From NCBI RefSeq assembly GCF_910592395.1, contig NC_088322.1:5391431-5455430 (forward strand): a DNA stretch of 64,000 nucleotides, read 5' to 3'. Of this stretch, positions 18,178 to 32,600 are shown piece by piece. A program made the translations under genes and the position numbers. How positions within the stretch are numbered: position 1 is the first letter of the stretch; the number at the start of each line of letters is the position of its first letter. The stretch comes from Lineus longissimus (taxonomy: Eukaryota; Nemertea; Pilidiophora; Heteronemertea; Lineidae). Under the pieces are notes generated by a model, which had not been told where the DNA came from, did no database searches, and saw only the letters and a list, made by a program, of their open reading frames with translations.

Positions 18178-18208
18178 AGGTGAGCACAATGGCCCTGGCC
18201 ATTTCATT
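18178..18208 (+). mobile_element. Solo HINE-A 3' terminus, copy 2
   Basis: Duplicate of 13,003-13,033 with the same AGGTGAGC, hairpin AATGGCC-CT-GGCCATT and TCATT. Confidence 0.75.
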
Positions 18209-18298
18209 TTATTTATGACCATTAGATTTATTTCATTTTGATGTCTTGGAATTTGATTTAAAAACCTGGTAGATGCTATTTGGGATGACCCGTTTTTA

Positions 18299-19007
18299 TG
18301 CCTCCGCTTTAGCGAAAGCGGAGGCATTATGTTTTCGGGTTTTCTGTACGTCCGTACGTCGGGCCTTACGTCCGTCCGTCCCGACCAAACTTTTGGTGTC
18401 CGTTAATTTAACGGAGAACGATTGAGCAGATTGATTAGATTTTTAGATGGTACATTTGTACATACTGGGGGAACGTTGCTTTCGAAACTCGGCGTCATCG
18501 GATGACCAGTATGGCCGCCATGGCAGCCATCTTGATTTTGGTGTCCGTCAATTAAACGGAGAACGATTGAGCAGATTGATTACATTTTTGGATGGTACAT
18601 TTGTAGTCTGTTTATCATTCAATGATATAAAGAAATATTTGGCAATCATTTAAACAGCTTGGGCATCTAAATCCCCAGTCACCAATGGCTTTAGTTACAT
18701 CATTGTAAGAACATGTTATCCATTTAAAAACGTGTGTGCTGGCAAAAAGGTTTCATCATGGTCATGGCCTAATTCTTTTGTTAAGCCATTTATCACTTAT
18801 ACGTCTATTCTAACTGCGCCCTAAAACAATATTACAACAACTGCAGTTGTTGTAATATTGTTCACCATCAGATTCACCATCTTGCTTTTATGTCAAGAAC
18901 AGTTACATTGCCATACTATTTTCCCACGTTTGATAGACACCATGGCTCAGCTGCAATGTTTAGCGGAGGCATCAACAGTGATTGCGAGCAATCACTAACT
19001 CTCTAGT
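18299..19007 (+). mobile_element. HINE-C copy 2
   Basis: Duplicate of 13,124-13,834, 2 bp shorter (GTACGTCGGG versus GTACGTGTCGGG). The 5' hairpin, ~155-bp internal repeat, palindrome and 3' hairpin are all kept. It arose by segmental duplication, not by an independent insertion, because its flanks are the same as copy 1. Confidence 0.75.
18825..18862. repeat. Perfect 38-bp palindrome in HINE-C copy 2
   Basis: Identical to 13,652-13,689. Confidence 0.97.
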
Positions 19008-19434
19008 ATCCTCCTGAAAGCAGTTTTCCCTGAAAATTCTAAAGTCTTGACTTTACTGACCAAAACCATACTAAAACGGCCTACTGATAAATATAAAGGT
19101 ACAGGAGCCGTAACCCTAGGTCAGAATGCAAAAGCCAAGGTACTGGAGTTCTTTTGTGCATGCCCAAAACGTTTATCCCTCAACTGCGCTGAGTCACAGC
19201 TTAGAATTAAAACTCTAAGGTCACAATGACAGTGTGCACGTCTTGATTTAAACTATTTTAACAACTAATTTTTGGTACACTGGGAGAATGTGAAAATACT
19301 TTTGCAGAATATTTCCAGTGAAGAAACATTAAACGAAATGTCCACACATAAGATCACGTTTAGGCCTGTCTTCGTTAGAAATGTCGCGTCGCAGACCCCT
19401 GCGTCCCTGGTTCGCATCCCACGCCTGTCACTTT
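19008..19434. other. Unassigned stretch between HINE-C and HINE-D, copy 2
   Basis: Counterpart of 13,835-14,261; nothing further seen. Confidence 0.4.
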
Positions 19435-19723
19435 TACCCCTCAGCCCAAATGGGCTAGAGGGGTATTGTCGTCACGTGCGCCGTCCGTCCGGGCGGGTGG
19501 GCGCGCGTCTGCTTCTTAGTTTCCGTCAATTTCTAGGAGAACGGCTTTGACAATCAATTCAATTTTTGGTATGTACATTGGGGGTGACGAGAGTAAGGTT
19601 CCTTACGAAAACGGGCTTGTTCCGATTATCAATATGGCCACTAGGGCGGCGTGCTTGAAATTGGTTTCCGTCAATTTCGAGGAAAACCGTTCGTCCGATC
19701 AAATTTATTTTTGGTATGATTGG
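19435..19723 (+). mobile_element. HINE-D 5' end, running into satellite, copy 2
   Basis: Duplicate of 14,262-14,550, with hairpin at 19,435-19,465 and the same abutment to satellite. Confidence 0.65.
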
Positions 19724-22618
19724 AGTAGTGTAATATCGCTATCGAATGAAACTTATCATCGCAGAATCTTGAAATGCGGTCTCCGTTTGACCATTGGTCA
19801 TCTTGACTCTGCAAAACCAAAATTAGCGTGATTGGACGTGACGAGCGCCATCGTCGACCGACTTTCATCGCCAGTAGTGTAATATCGCTATCAAATGACA
19901 ACTTTTCAGCGCAGAATCTTGAAATTGCAGTCTCGGTTTGACCATCGGACATCTCGACTCTGCATAACCAAAATTAGCGTAATTGGACACGAAGAGCGCT
20001 ATCGCCGACCGACTTTAATCGCCAGTAGAGTAATATCGCTATTGAATGACAACTTATCATCGCAGAAACTCCAAATTGTGATGTCAGTTTGTTCAATCGG
20101 GCATCTCGACTCTTTAAACAAAATGAGCGTGATCGGTCGCAACGAGCGCCATCGCCGACCGACTTTCATCGCCAGTAGTGTAATATCGCTATTGAATGAC
20201 AACTTATCACCGCAGAATCTTGAAATTGCAGTCTCAGTTTCTCCAATCGGGCATCTCGACTCTGTATAACCAAAATGAACGTGATCGGTCGCGACGTGCG
20301 CCGTCGCGGACCGACCATCATCGCCAGTAGTCTTTTATCGCTAGTCGAATGACAACTTATCATCATAGAATCTGGGAATTGCGGTCTCAGTTTCTCCAAT
20401 CGGACATCTCGACTCTGCATAACCAAAATTAGCATAATTGGACACGAAGAGCGCCATCGCCGACCGACTTTCATCGCCAGTTGAGTAATATCGCTATCGA
20501 ATGACAACTTGTCATCGCAGAATCTTGAAATTGCAGTCTCAGTTTGACCATCGGTCATCTCGACTCTGCATAACCAAAATTAGCGTGATTTGACGTGACG
20601 AGCGCCATCGCCGACCGACTTTCATCGCCAGTAGTGTAATATCGCTATCAAATGACAACTTATCATTGCAGAATCTTGAAATTGAAGTCTCAGTTTGTTC
20701 AATCGGGCATCTCGACTCTGCATAACCAAAATTAGTGTGATTGGACGTGACGAGCGCCATCGCCGACCGACTTTCATCGCCAGTAGTGTAATATCGCTAT
20801 CGAATGACAACTTATCATCGCAGAATCACAAATTGTGGTCTCAGTTTTTTCCAATTGGTCATCTCGGCTCTGTATAACCAAAATGAGTTGGATCGGTCGC
20901 GACGAGCGCCATCGCCGACCGACTTTCATCGCCAGTAGTGTAATATCGCCAGTCCAATGACAACTTATCATCGCAGAATCTTGAAATTGCGGTCTCAGTT
21001 TGTTCAATCGGGCATCTCGACTCTGCATAACCAAAATTAGCGTGATTGGACGTGACGAGCGCCATCGCCGACCGACTTTCATCGCCAGTAGAGTAATATC
21101 GCTATCAAATGAAACTTATCATCGCAGAATCTTGAAATGCAGTCTTAGTTTGACCATCGGTCATCTTGACTCTGCATAACCAAAATTAGCGTGATTGGAC
21201 GTGACGAGCGCCATCGCCGACCGACCATCATCGCTAGTAGTATTTTATCGCTAGTCGAATGACAACTTATCACTGCAGAATCTTGAAATTGCGGTCTCAG
21301 TTTCTCCAATCGGGCATCTCGACTCTGTATAACCAAAATGAACGTGATCGGTCGCGACGTGCGCCGTCGCCGACCGACCATCATCGCCAGTAGTCTTTTA
21401 TCGATAGTCGAATGACAACTTGTCATCGCAGAATCTTGAAATTGCAGTCTCAGTTTGACCATGGGTCATCCCGACTTTCATCGCCAGTAGAGTAATATCG
21501 CTATCAAATGAAACTTATCATCGCAGAATCTTGAAATGCAGTCTTAGTTTGACCATCGGTCATCTTGACTCTGCATAACCAAAATTAGCGTGATAGGTCG
21601 CGACGAGCGCCATCGCCGACCGACTTTCATCGCCAGTAGTGTAATATCGCTAGTCCAATGACAACTTATCATCGCAGAATCTCGAATTTGCGGTCTCACT
21701 TTGTCTAATTGGTTATCTCGACTCTGTATAACCAAAATAAGCGTGATGAGTCGCGACGAGAGCCATCGCCGACTGACTTTCATCGCCAGTAGTGTAATAT
21801 CGCTATCAAATGAAACTTATCATCGCAGAATCTTGAAATGCAGTCTTAGTTTGACCATCGGTCATCTTGACTCTGCATAACCAAAATTAGCGTGATAGGT
21901 CGCGACGAGCGCCATCGCCGACCGACTTTCATCGCCAGTAGTGTAATATCGCTATCGAATGACAACTTATCATCGCAGAATCTGGAAATTGCGGTCTAAC
22001 TTTGTCTAATTGGTCATCTCGACTCTGTATAACCAAAATAAGCGTGATCAGTTGCGACGAGCGCCATCGCCGACTGACTTTCATCGCCAGTAGTGTAATA
22101 TCGCTATCGAATGACAACTTATCATCGCAGAATCTGGAAATTGCGGTCTAACTTTGTCTAATTGGTCATCTCGACTCTGTATAACCAAAATAAGCGTGAT
22201 CAGTTGCGACGAGCGCCATCGCCGACTGACTTTCATCACCAGTAGTGTAATATCGCTATCGAATGACAACTTATCATCGCAGAATCTTGAAATTGCGGTC
22301 TCAGTTTGACCATCTGTCATCTTGACTCTGCATAACCAAAATTAGCATGATTGGACGTGACGAGAGCCATCGCCGACCGACTTTCATCGCCAGTAGTGTA
22401 ATATCGCTATCGAATGACAACTTTTCTTCGCAGAATCTTGAAATTGCAGTCTCAGTTTGACCATCGGTCATCTCGACTCTGCATAACCAAAATTAGTGTG
22501 ATAGGTCGCGACGAGCGCCATCGCCCACCGACTTTCATCGCCAGTAGTGTAATATCGCTATCGAATGACAACTGATCACAGCAGAATATCGAAATGGCGG
22601 TTTCAGTTTCTCCAATCG
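19724..22618 (-). repeat. 152-bp satellite, inverted array, copy 2 (~19 monomers)
   Basis: Counterpart of 14,551-16,445 but 1,000 bp longer. The first and last monomers match copy 1, while the middle has gained and rearranged monomers. At about 21,462-21,485 one monomer is cut short: GGTCATC is joined straight to CCGACTTTCATCGCC, dropping roughly half a unit. This explains why the length gain is not a whole number of monomers. Confidence 0.97.
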
Positions 22619-22619
22619 T

Positions 22620-22799
22620 ACCAGGCGTATAGGCCCGAAGAAGCCTATTGATTTGGAGGTCAAAAGGTCAAAGGTCAAGGTCACAAAGATCTGTTTCCAT
22701 TTTCCGCTTACCTGCTACTTCACACACTATTCACCCTGACCAACCACCCTTTACTCTTATGGCGGGCGTATAATGTGCTCGCTTTGCGTAGCTCTTGTT
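22620..22799 (+). mobile_element. Short HINE-E fragment with 3' terminus, copy 2
   Basis: Duplicate of 16,447-16,626, including the 5' truncation at the satellite junction. Confidence 0.55.
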
Positions 22800-23148
22800 C
22801 TCTTTGCTCGAGGTTACCCATATTTGTGAAAACATGTGACCGCACACCGGAAGCCGACGTTCCCAAATCTAGTTCAAGACGAGTGATATGCCGTCAAGTA
22901 CCAGTCTCTGTAATGAGTGAATGGAGGAGACTGTTGAAATTGTCTAGGCCAAATTCGATAATGGCTCATCTGGCATTCAAGATTGCCAACTGACAGCCAT
23001 CTTATTTTACATCTCCGAAATGCCTTGTGAACACTCTTTATTCTGATCGTGTCAACATAGAGGTCGCATAAAGCTGTTTGGTTCATATCGCACCGTGCGA
23101 GAGGCATTTCAATTACAGTCACATTTGAAATTTTCTTGTCGCATATGC
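22800..23148. other. Unique spacer between inverted satellite arms, copy 2
   Basis: Counterpart of 16,627-16,975, nearly identical. No gene supported. Confidence 0.5.
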
Positions 23149-24497
23149 AACCGATCATGCTCATTTTGCCTAAAGAGTCGAGATGCCCGATTCGAGAAAC
23201 TGAGACCGCCATTTCGAGATTCTGCGGTGATATGTGGTCATTCGACTAACGATATAAGACTACTGGCGATGATGGTCGGTCGGTGATGGCGCTCGTCGCG
23301 ACTGATCACGCTCATTTTGGTTATACAGAGGTGAGATGCCCGATTGGAGAAACTGAGACCGCCATTTCGAGATTCTGCGGTGATATGTGGTCATTCGACT
23401 AACGATATAAGACTACTGGCGATGATGGTCGGTCGGTGATGGCGTTCGTCGCGACCGATCACGCTCATTTTGGTTATACAGAGTCGAGATGCCCGATTGG
23501 ACAAACTGAGACCACAATTTCAAGATTCTGCGATGATAAGTTGTCATTCGATAGCGAAATTACACTACTGGCGATGAAAGTCGGTCGGCGATGCTGCTCA
23601 TCGTGACCGATCACGCTCATTTTGCTTAAAGAGTCGAGATGCCCGATTGGAGAAACTGAGACCGCCATTTCGAGATTCTGCGGTGATATGTGGTCATTCG
23701 ACTAACGATATAAGACTACTGGCGATGATGGTCGGTCGGCGATGGCGCTCGTCGCGACCGATCACGCTCATTTTGGTTATACAGAGTGGAGATGCCCGAT
23801 TGGAGAAACTGAGACCGCCATTTGGAGATTCTGCGATGATAAGTTGTCATTCAATAGCGATATTACTCTACTGGCGATGAAAGTCGGTCGGCGATGGCGC
23901 TCTTCGTGTCCAATTACGCTAATTTTGGTTTTACAGAGTCAAGATGACCAATGGTCAAATGGAGACCACATTTCAAGATTCTGCGATGATAAGTTTCATT
24001 CGATAGCAATATTACACTACTGGCGATGAAAGTTAGTCGGCGATGGCGCTCGTCGCGACTGATCACGCTTATTTTGGTTATACAGAGTTGAGATAACCAA
24101 TTAGATAAAGTGAGACCGCAAATTCGAGATTCTGCAATGATAAGTTGTCATTGGACTAGCGATATTACACTACTGGCGATGAAAGTCGGTCGGCGATGGC
24201 GCTCGTCGCGACCGATCCAACTCATTTTGCTTAAAGAGTCGAGATGCCCATTTGGAGAAACTGAGACCGCCATTTCCATATTCTGCTGTGATAAGTTGTC
24301 ATTCAATAGCGATATTACACTACTGGCGATGAAAGTTGGTTGGCGATGGCGCTCGTCGCGACCGATCCAACTCATTTTGGTTATACAGAGCCGAGATGAC
24401 CAATTGGACAAACTGAGATGGCAATTTCAAGATTCTGCGATGATAAGTTACATTCTATAGCGATATTACACTACTGGCGATGAAAATCGGCCGGCGA

Positions 24498-26613
24498 TGC
24501 TGCTCATCATGACCGATCACGCTCATTTTGCTTAAAGAGTCGAGATGCCCGATTGGAGAAACTGAGACCGCCATTTCGAGATTCTGCGGTGATATGTGGT
24601 CATTCGACTAACGATATAAGACTACTTGCGATGATGGTCGGTCGGCGATGGCGCTCGTCGCGACCGATCACGCTCATTTTGGTTATACAGAGTCGAGATG
24701 TCCGATTGGACAAACTGAGACGGCAATTTCAAGATTCTGTGATGATAAGTTACATTCTATAGCGATATTACACTACTGGCGATGAAAATCGGCCGGCGAT
24801 GGTGCTCGTCCCGACCGATCCAACTCATTTTGGTTATACAGAGCCGAGATGACCAATTGGACAAACTAAGACGGCGATTTCTAGATTCTGCGGTGATAAG
24901 TTGTCATTCAATAGCGATATTACTCTACTGGCGATGAAAGTCGGTCGGCGATGGCGCTCTTCGTGTCCAATTACGCTAATTTTGGTTATGCAGAGTCCAG
25001 ATGTCCGATGGTCAAACCGAGACTGCAATTTCAAGATTCTGCGCTGAAAAGTTGTCATTGATAGCAATATTACACTACTGGCGATGAAAGTTGGTCGATG
25101 ATGGCGCTCGTCACGTCCAATCACGCTAATTTTGGTTATGCAGAGTCGAGATGCCCGATTGAACAAACTGAGACTGCAATTTCAAGATTCTGCAATGATA
25201 AATTGTCATTTGATAGCGATATTACACTACTGGCGATGAAAGTCGGTCGGCGATGGCGCTCGTCACGTCAAATCACGCTAATTTTGGTTATGCAGAGTCG
25301 AGATGACCGATGGTCAAACTGAGACTGCAATTTCAAGATTCTGCGATGATAAGTTTCATTCGATAGCGATATTACTCAACTGGCGATGAAAGTCCGTCGG
25401 CGATGGCGCTCGTCGCAACTGATCACGCTTATTTTGGTTATACAGAGTGGAGATGACCAATTAGACAAAGTTAGACCGCAATTTCCAGATTCTGCGATGA
25501 TAAGTTGTCAGTCGATAGCGATATTACACTACTGGCGATGAAAGTCGGTTGGCGATGCTGCTCATCATGACCGATCACGCTCATTTTGCTTAAAGAGTCG
25601 AGATGCCCGATTGGAGAAACTGAGACCGCCATTTCGAGATTCTGCGGTGATATGTGGTCATTCGACTAACGATATAAGACTACTTGCGATGATGGTCGGT
25701 CGGCGATGGCGCTCGTCGCGACCGATCACGCTCATTTTGGTTATACAGAGTCGAGATGTCCGATTGGACAAACTGAGACGGCAATTTCAAGATTCTGTGA
25801 TGATAAGTTACATTCTATAGCGATATTACACTACTGGCGATGAAAATCGGCCGGCGATGGTGCTCGTCCCGACCGATCCAACTCATTTTGGTTATACAGA
25901 GCCGAGATGACCAATTGGACAAACTAAGACGGCGATTTCTAGATTCTGCGGTGATAAGTTGTCATTCAATAGCGATATTACTCTACTGGCGATGAAAGTC
26001 GGTCGGCGATGGCGCTCTTCGTGTCCAATTACGCTAATTTTGGTTATGCAGAGTCCAGATGTCCGATGGTCAAACCGAGACTGCAATTTCAAGATTCTGC
26101 GCTGAAAAGTTGTCATTGATAGCAATATTACACTACTGGCGATGAAAGTTGGTCGATGATGGCGCTCGTCACGTCCAATCACGCTAATTTTGGTTATGCA
26201 GAGTCGAGATGCCCGATTGAACAAACTGAGACTGCAATTTCAAGATTCTGCAATGATAAATTGTCATTTGATAGCGATATTACACTACTGGCGATGAAAG
26301 TCGGTCGGCGATGGCGCTCGTCACGTCAAATCACGCTAATTTTGGTTATGCAGAGTCGAGATGACCGATGGTCAAACTGAGACTGCAATTTCAAGATTCT
26401 GCGATGATAAGTTTCATTCGATAGCGATATTACTCAACTGGCGATGAAAGTCCGTCGGCGATGGCGCTCGTCGCAACTGATCACGCTTATTTTGGTTATA
26501 CAGAGTGGAGATGACCAATTAGACAAAGTTAGACCGCAATTTCCAGATTCTGCGATGATAAGTTGTCAGTCGATAGCGATATTACACTACTGGCGATGAA
26601 AGTCGGTTGGCGA
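24498..26613 (+). repeat. Higher-order repeat: 7-mer of 1,058 bp, two tandem copies
   Basis: 24,498-25,555 and 25,556-26,613 match at a fixed offset of 1,058 bp, both opening with CTGCTCATCATGACCGATC, a monomer variant not otherwise common. By eye they are essentially identical, far closer than neighbouring monomers are to each other. This is the hallmark of a higher-order unit made by recent unequal exchange. Confidence 0.9.
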
Positions 26614-29600
26614 TGGCGCTCGTCGCGACCGATCACACTCATTTTGGTTATGCAGAGTCAAGATGACCGATCGGACAAAATGAGACCGCAATTTTGAGAT
26701 TCTGTGATGATAAGTTGTCATTCAATAGCGATATTACTCTACTGACGATGAAAGTCAGTCAGCGATGGCGCTCGTCACGTCCAATCATGCTCATTTTGTT
26801 TATAGAGTCCAGATGCCCCATTAAACAAACTGAGACCACAATTTCGAGATTCTGCAATGATAAGTTGTCATTCAATAGCGATATTACTCTACTGACGATG
26901 AAAATCAGTCAGCGATGGCGCTCGTCACGTCCAATCACGCTAATTTTGGTTATGCAGAGGCGAGATGCCCGATTGAACAAACTGAGACGGCAATTTCAAG
27001 ATTCTGCAATGATAAGTTGTCATTTGATAGCGATATTACACTACTGGGGATGAAAGTCGGTCGGCGATGGCGCTCGTCACGTCCAATCACGCTAATTTTT
27101 GGTTATGCAGAGTCGAGATGCCCGATTGAACAAACTGAGACCGCAATTTCAAGATTCTGCGATGATAAGTGGTCATTCGACTAACGATATAAGACTACTG
27201 GCGATGAAAGTCGGTCGGCGATGGCGCTCGTCGCGACAGATCACGCTCGTTTTGGTTATACAGAGTCGAGATGCCCGATTGAACAAACTGAGACCAAAAT
27301 ATCAAGATTCTGTGATGATAAGTTGTCATTCGACTAGCGATATTACACTACTGGCGATGAAAGTCGGTCGGCGATGCCGCTCGTCACGACCAATCATGCT
27401 CATTTTGGTTATACAGAGTAGAGATGCCCGATTGGAGAAACTGAGACCGCCATTTCGAGATTCTGTGGTGATATGTGGTCATTCGACTAACGATATAAGA
27501 CTACTGGCGATGATGGTCGGTCGGTGATGGCGCTCGTCGCGACCGATCACGCTCATTTTGGTTATACAGAGTCGAGATGCCCGATTGGACAAACTGAGAT
27601 GGCAATTTCAAGATTCTGTAATGATAAGTTACATTCTATAGCGATATTACACTACTGGCGATGAAAGTCGGCCAGCGATGGTTCTCTTTGTGTCCAATTA
27701 CGCTAATTTTGGTTATGCAGAGTCGAGATGTCCGATTGGAGAAACTGAGACCGCAATTTCCAGATTCTACGATGATAAGTTTTCATTCGACTGGCGATAA
27801 AAGACTACTGGCGATGATGGTCGGTCGGCGACGGCGCACGTTGCGACCGATCACGTTCATTTTGGTTATACAGAGTCGAGATGCCCGATTGGAGAAACTG
27901 AGACCGCAATTTCAAGATTCTGTGATGATAAGTTGTCAGTCGATAGCGATATTACACTACTGGCGATGAAAGTCGGTTGGTGATGGCGCTCTTCGCGACC
28001 GATCACACTCATTTTGGTTATGCAGAGTCAAGATGACCGATCGAACAAAATGAGACCGCAATTTCGAGATTCTGTGATGATAAGTTGTCATTCAATAGCG
28101 ATATTACTCTACTGACGATGAAAGTCAGTCAGCGATGGCGCTCGTCACGTCCAATCATGCTCATTTTGTTTATAGAGTCCAGATGCCCCATTAAACAAAC
28201 TGAGACCACAATTTCGAGATTCTGCAATGATAAGTTGTCATTCAATAGCGATATTACTCTACTGACGATGAAAGTCAGTCAGCGATGGTGCTCGTCACGT
28301 CCAATCACGCTAATTTTGGTTATGCAGAGTCGAGATGCCCGATTGAACAAACTGAGACCGCAATTTCAAGATTCTGCGATGATAAGTGGTCATTCGACTA
28401 ACGATATAAGACTACTGGCGATGAAAGTCGGTCGGCGATGGCGCTCGTCGCGACAGATCACACTCGTTTTGGTTATACAGAGTAGAGATGCCCGATTGGA
28501 GAAACTGAGACCAAAATATCAAGATTCTGTGATGATAAGTTGTCATTCGACTAGCGATATTACACTACTGGCGATGAAAGTCGGTCGGCGATGGCGCTCG
28601 TCGCGACCAATCGTGCTCATTTTGGTTATACAGAGTAGAGATGCCCGATAGGAGAAACTGAGACCGCCATTTCGAGATTCTGTGGTGATATGTGGTCATT
28701 CGACTAACGATATAAGACTACTGGCGATGATGGTCGGTCGGTGATGGCGCTCGTCGCGACCGATCACGCTCATTTTGGTTATACAGAGTCGAGATGCCCG
28801 ATTGGACAAACTGAGACGGCAATTTCAAGATTCTGTGATGATAAGTTACATTCTATAGCGATATTACACTACTGGCGATGAAAGTCGGCCAGCGATGGTT
28901 CTCTTTGTGTCCAATTACGCTAATTTTGGTTATGCAGAGTCGAGATGTCCGATTGGAGAAACTGAGACCGCAATTTCCAGATTCTACGATGATAAGTTTT
29001 CATTCGACTGGCGATAAAAGACTACTGGCGATGATGGTCGGTCGACGACGGCGCACGTTGCGACCGATCACGTTCATTTTGGTTATCCAGAGTCGAGATG
29101 CCCGATTGGAGAAACTGAGACCGCAATTTCAAGATTCTGCGGTGATAAGTTGTCAGTCGATAGCAATATTACACTACTGGCGATGAAAGTCGGTCGGCGA
29201 TGGCGTTCGTTGCGACCGATCACGCTCATTTTGTTTATAGAGTCGAGATGCCCGATTGAAAAAAACTAACACAACAATTTGGAGATTCTGCGATGATAAG
29301 TTGTCATTCAATAGCGATATTACTCAACTGGCGATGAAAGTTGGTCGGCGATTGCGCTCTTCGTGTCCAATTACACTAATTTTGGTTATGCAGAGTCGAG
29401 ATGCCTGATTGAACAAACTGAGACCGCAATTTCAAGATTCTGCAATGATAAGTTGTCATTTGATAGCGATATTACACTACTGGTGATGAAAGTCGGTCGG
29501 TGATGGCGCTCTTCGTGTCCAATCACGCTAATTTTGGTTATGCAGAGTCGAGATGCCCGATTGAACAAACTGAGACCGCAATTTCAAGATTCTGCGATGA

Positions 29601-32600
29601 TAAGTGGTCATTCGACTAACGATATAAGACTACTGGCGATGAAAGTCGGTCGGCGATGGCGCTCGTCGCGACCGATAATGCTCGTTTTGGTTATACAGAG
29701 TCGAGATGCCCGATTGGACAAACTGAGACGGCAATTTCGAGATTCTGCGGTGATAGGTGGTCATTCGACTAACGATATAAGACTACTGGCTATGATGGTC
29801 GGTCGGCGATGGCACTCGTCGCGACCGATCACGCTCCTTTTGGTTATACAGAGTCGAGATGCCCGATTGGACAAACTGAGACGGCAATTTCAAGATTCTG
29901 TGATGATAAGTTACATTCTATAGCGATATTACACTACTGGCGATGAAAATCGGCCGGCGATGGTGCTCATCGCGACCGATCACGCTCATTTTGCTTAAAG
30001 AGTTGAGATGCCCCATTGGAGAAACTGAGACCGCCATTTCGATATTCTGCTGTGATAAGTTGTCATTCGATAGCGATATTACACTACTGGCGATGAAAGT
30101 TGGTTGGCGATGGCGCTCGTCACGTCCAATCACGCTCATTTTAGTTATACGGAGTCGAGATGACCGATTGGACAAACTGAGACCACAATTTCAAGATTCT
30201 GCAATGATATGTTGTCATTCGACAGCGATATTACACTAGTGGCGATGAAAGTCGGTCGGCGATGGCGCTCGTCGCGACCTATCACGCTAATTTTGGATAT
30301 GCAGAGTCGAGATGACCGATGGTCAAACTGAGACTGCAATTTCAAGATTCTGCGATGACAAGTTGTCATTCGATAGCGATATTACTCAACTGGCGATGAA
30401 AGTCGGTGGGCGATGGCGCTCTTCGTGTCCAATTACGCTAATTTTGGTTATGCAGAGTCGAGATGTCCGATTGGAGAAACTGAGACCGCAATTTCCAGAT
30501 TCTACGATGATAAGTTTTCATTCGACTGGCGATAAAAGACTACTGGCGATGATGGTCGGTTGGCGACGGCACACGTTGCGACCGATCACGTTCATTTTGG
30601 TTATACAGAGTCGAGATGCCCGATTGGAGAAACTGAGACCGCAATTTCAAGATTCTGTGGTGATAAGTTGTCATTCGATAGCGATATTACACTACTGGCG
30701 ATGAAAGTCGGTCGGCGATGGCGCTCGTTGCGACCGATCACGCTCATTTTGTTTATAGAGTCGAGATGCCCGATTGAACAAACTGACACCACAATTTGGA
30801 GATTCTGCGATGATAAGTTGTCATTCAATAGCGATATTACTCTACTGGCGATGAAAGTCGGTCGGTGATGGCGCTCGTCGCAACCGATTACGCTCATTTT
30901 GGTTATACGGAGTCAAGATGACCGATTGGACAAACTGAGACCGCAATTTCAAGATTCTGCGATGACAAGTTGTCGTTCGACTAGCGATAAAAGACTACTG
31001 GCGATGATGGTCGGTCGGCGATGGCGCTCGTCGCAACCGATCACACTCATTTTGCTTATACGGAGTGAAGATGACCGATTGCACAAACTGAGACCGCAAT
31101 TTCAAGATTCTGCGATGATAAGTTGTCATTTGATAGCGATATTACTCAACTGGTGATGAAAGTCGTTCGGCGAAGGCGCTCGTCGCGACCGATCACGCTA
31201 ATTTTGCTTATAGAGTCGAGATGCCCGATTGAACGAGCTGAGACCACAATTTCGAGATTCTGCGATGATAAGTTGTCATTCCACTAGCGATATTACACGA
31301 CTGGCGATGAAAGTCGGTCGGCGATGGCGCTCGTCGCGACCGATCACACTTATTTTGGTTATGCAGAGTCGAGATGACTGATCGAACAAAATGAGACCGC
31401 AATTTCGAGATTCTGTGATGATAAGTTGTCAGGCGATAGCAATATTACACTAATGGCGATGAAAGTCGGTCGGCGATGGCGCTCGTCGCGACCGATCACA
31501 CTCATTTTGGTTATGCAGAGTCAAGATGACCGATCGGACAAAATGAGACCGCAATTTCGAGATTCTGCGATGACAAGTTGTCATTCGATAGCGATATTAC
31601 TCAACTGGCGATGAAAGTCGGTCGGCGATGGCGCTCTTTGTGTCCAATTACGCTAATTTTGGTTATGCAGAGTCGAGATCTCCGATTGGAGAAACTGAGA
31701 CCGCAATTTCCAGATTCTACGATGATAAGTTTTCATTCGACTGGCGATAAAAGACTACTGGCGACGATGGTCGGTCGGCGACGGCACACGTTGCGACCGA
31801 TCACGTTCATTTTGTTTATAGAGTTGAGATGCCCGATTGAACAAACTGACACCACAATTTGGAGATTCTGCGATGATAAGTTGTCATTCAATAGAGATAT
31901 TACTCTACTGGCGATGAAAGTCGGTCGGCGATGGCGCTCATCGCAACCGATCACGCTCATTTTGGTTATACGGAGTCAAGATGACCGATTGGACAAACTG
32001 AGACCGCAATTTCAAGATTCTGTGATGACAAGTTGTCATTTGATAGCGATATTACACTACTGGCGATGAAAGTCGGTCAGCGATGGCGCTCGTCACGTCC
32101 AATCACGCTAAATTTGGTTATGCAGAGTCGAGATGCCCGATTGAACAAACTGAGACCGCAATTTCAAGATTCTGCGATGATTTGTGGTCATTCGAGTAAC
32201 GATATAAGACTACTGGTAATGAAAGTCGGTCGGCGATGGCGCTCGTCGCGACCTATCACGCTAATTTTGGTTATGCAGAGTCAAGAAGGCCGATGGTCAA
32301 ACTGAGACTGCAATTTCAAGATTCTGCGATGACAAGTTGTCATTCGATAGCGATATTACTCAACTGGCGATGAAAGTCGGTCGGCAATGGCGCTCTTTGT
32401 GTCCAATTACGCTAATTTTGGTTATGCAGAGTTGAGATGTCCGATTGGAGAAACTGAGACCGCAATTTCCAGATTCTACGATGATAAGTTTTCATTCGAC
32501 TGGCGATAAAAGACAACTGGCGATGATGGTCGGTCGGCGACGGCGCTCGTTGCGACCGATCACGCTTATTTTGTTTATAGAGTCGAGATACCCGATTGAA

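Larger units (their letters stand above)
17218..23390 (+). repeat. Segmental tandem duplication, copy 2 (~6.2 kb)
   Basis: Same module order as 12,115-17,217. It has an extra 71 bp at 17,684-17,754, loses 2 bp in element C, and has ~1 kb more minus-oriented satellite. Its plus-oriented satellite does not stop after 1.6 monomers but continues into the main array, so the right limit given is where correspondence with copy 1 ends. Confidence 0.93.
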
